This document shows, piece after piece, positions 62,639 to 64,000 of a stretch of DNA of 64,000 nucleotides; position 1 is the stretch's first letter; each line of letters starts with the position of its first letter. The translations under genes and the position numbers were made by a program. The stretch lies in the NCBI RefSeq assembly GCF_900176355.1, contig NZ_FWXI01000010.1, positions 62,001 through 126,000 of the forward strand. The letters run 5' to 3'. The notes beneath the pieces are model-generated. The model did no database searches and was not told the DNA's origin. It saw only the letters and a program-made list of their open reading frames with translations. The DNA is from Sporomusa malonica. Its GTDB lineage: Bacteria; Bacillota; Negativicutes; Sporomusales; Sporomusaceae.

Positions 62639-63964
62639 TTATTCTTCTTCCCTATCAAGCGGCGGGGGCAGCTTATCAGCCAGGTTAACCATTTCATAAG
62701 CTAAGTCCCGGACCTTTTTGCGTAAGATAAATACGCAGTCGGTCATACTGGCTCGCCCTTGGGCAATGTCTTCAGCCAACGCTTTACAGTTGGGGGAACC
62801 GCAGGAGCCACAATCAAGACCTGGTAAAGTTTTTAGGGTTACGTCCATCATTTCAATTTTAGACATAGCCTTGGTAATGTCAGCATCAAGCCTGAGCGCC
62901 GGCTTAGGCTCAATAGCCCGCCGCCCAGCTATCCCTAGTTCAAATTCAGAGTAATCAGTGCGTGGCAGTCTTCCAAGTTTCGGGTCTTGCACTTTTTTCC
63001 TTTCAATTCGCGTTTTCATACGGTGCTCAGCTACATAGCGATTTTCAACCGTAAGCGCACCACCGATACAACCGCCAGCACAAGCCAATACCTCAATATA
63101 GTCAACACCCTTGAGTTTACCCAAAGCAACTTGTTCCAACACGTTAGTAACATGATGGATATCATGTACCACCAAGACGTTCTCGACGCCGACAGCTGAT
63201 GTCTCACCACCCGGGACCGCCCAACCAACACCTACCCAGGAAGCTTGGCGGCGAGCATCTTGAATATCGGCGGTAACTACTTTGAATAAATCAGGATAAA
63301 TTTTACTAATTGCAATCGCACCAGTAATATTGGACTTTTCTGTGCCCAAAGGCTGGTTCACCGCTGTCATCTTTGCCGGGCATGGCGTGATAAACCACAC
63401 ACCTATGTTTTCAGGGGCAAAACCGAACAAGCTCTCAGCCTCAGCCCTGGCCAACCTGGCAGCTACCTCAACCGGAGCATCAAACGGCACCAAGTGGTCG
63501 ATTAGTTCAGGAAACTTCACTTGAATAAGCCTGACGACAGCAGGACAAGCCGATGAAATAGCTGGACGGACAATATCACTGCGTTTGAGGTAATCTCTGA
63601 TTGCTAGTGAAACAATTTCCGCTCCGTGAGCCACTTCAAATACTTCGTCAAATCCCAGCTTTAACAGACCAGACAAAATAGCCCTAACTGGAATGTCAAC
63701 ATTAAACTGACCATAGAGCGATGGTGCAGGTAGTGCAATATTATGCTTATATTTTTCTAGGTCCGTAAACTCATCAGTCACCGCTGCTTTAGCGTGACTA
63801 GGACAGTGGCGAATACACTCACCGCAATCGATACACCTGGACGATGTTATGTGGGCCTTGCCGCCGCGAATCCGGATAGCTTCAGTTGGACACCGCTTCG
63901 TGCAGTTCACACAACCCTGACACCGTTCAGTCACTAATCGTACTGAGTGATAACGCTCTTCCAT
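62639..63964 (-). CDS. HydS-like [FeFe]-hydrogenase-related sensory protein
   Basis: 441 residues. Two ferredoxin clusters (CQGCVNCTKRCPTEAI, CIDCGECIRHCPSHAK) precede a hydrogenase-like domain. Motif L1 is SSACPAV (Ala-Cys in place of Cys-Cys), L2 TPCPAKM and L3 LACAGGCIGGAL, so the cluster-type cysteines remain but the proton-relay Cys is Ala. The C-terminus has a CGSCGSPNCKALAEDI [4Fe-4S] domain and no PAS domain. These changes match sensory HydS-type proteins, not a fast catalyst. It precedes the DRTGG and PHP genes. Confidence 0.82.
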   Translation of the reverse strand: MEERYHSVRLVTERCQGCVNCTKRCPTEAIRIRGGKAHITSSRCIDCGECIRHCPSHAKAAVTDEFTDLEKYKHNIALPAPSLYGQFNVDIPVRAILSGLLKLGFDEVFEVAHGAEIVSLAIRDYLKRSDIVRPAISSACPAVVRLIQVKFPELIDHLVPFDAPVEVAARLARAEAESLFGFAPENIGVWFITPCPAKMTAVNQPLGTEKSNITGAIAISKIYPDLFKVVTADIQDARRQASWVGVGWAVPGGETSAVGVENVLVVHDIHHVTNVLEQVALGKLKGVDYIEVLACAGGCIGGALTVENRYVAEHRMKTRIERKKVQDPKLGRLPRTDYSEFELGIAGRRAIEPKPALRLDADITKAMSKIEMMDVTLKTLPGLDCGSCGSPNCKALAEDIAQGRASMTDCVFILRKKVRDLAYEMVNLADKLPPPLDREEE

Positions 63965-64000
63965 CACTTTCACCACTCAATCTTATACATATATCACTTT

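Overview
The window reads as a chromosome segment of an anaerobic, endospore-forming, Gram-negative-type Firmicute, most likely a member of the Negativicutes (Sporomusaceae-like). This is inferred from gene content, not from a marker-gene search. The Firmicute core order rplU-prp-rpmA-spo0B-obg is present, with an L27 that carries the cleavable N-terminus. Sporulation proteins are also present (Spo0E-like, Spo0B-like, SpoIVFA/SpoIVFB-like). Beside these sit a complete rnf operon, a sodium-pumping methylmalonyl-CoA decarboxylase pathway and a multisubunit [FeFe]-hydrogenase.

Layout. 0-7.3 kb is an accessory stretch: a MoxR/CoxE-like pair cut by the window edge, a SemiSWEET transporter, an amidohydrolase, tRNA-Ala(GGC), a manganese (yybP-ykoY) riboswitch ahead of a DedA-family gene, YnfA, a CBS/CorC protein, an EamA exporter, a Spo0E-like protein and two tiny ORFs. 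From 7.3 to 34.7 kb almost every gene is on the minus strand and belongs to the cell-growth core: cvfB, rsfS, an LCP ligase gene, yqeK, an RRM protein, nadD, proA, proB, yhbY, obg, spo0B, rpmA, prp, rplU, rng, two radical-SAM-linked genes, spoIVFB/spoIVFA, rodA, minEDC, mrdA, mreDCB, radC, maf and others. One plus-strand BASS transporter interrupts this block. From 34.3 to 40.4 kb lie a NusG-II protein and rnfB-A-E-G-D-C with a RseC-like gene.

From 41.5 to 55.2 kb is a pathway cluster. In transcription order it encodes a CoA transferase, the methylmalonyl-CoA mutase large subunit, its B12 subunit, the MeaB chaperone, the epimerase, decarboxylase subunits, two dicarboxylate carriers and a class III CoA transferase. 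Together these would take up succinate, activate it, isomerise it to (R)-methylmalonyl-CoA, epimerise it and decarboxylate it to propionyl-CoA while exporting Na+. Rnf would couple ferredoxin/NAD redox to the same ion gradient. From 55.5 to 64 kb are rex, the hydrogenase genes in hydCEDBA-like order, and an upstream group (HydS-like iron-sulfur protein, DRTGG, PHP) that looks like hydrogen or redox sensing. A Rex-like operator overlaps a promoter I can read upstream of rnf, which would tie the two energy modules together.

Beyond genes, the window has a five-copy ~92-110 bp interspersed repeat (called R1 here), always oriented with the upstream transcription unit, and a two-copy hairpin-rich repeat (R2) that looks like a non-autonomous IS200/IS605-type element. 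One R2 copy supplies the stop codon of the spoIVFA-like gene. An unidentified structured RNA with competing stems lies between rex and the CoA transferase gene. I found no CRISPR array, prophage, transposase gene or rRNA.
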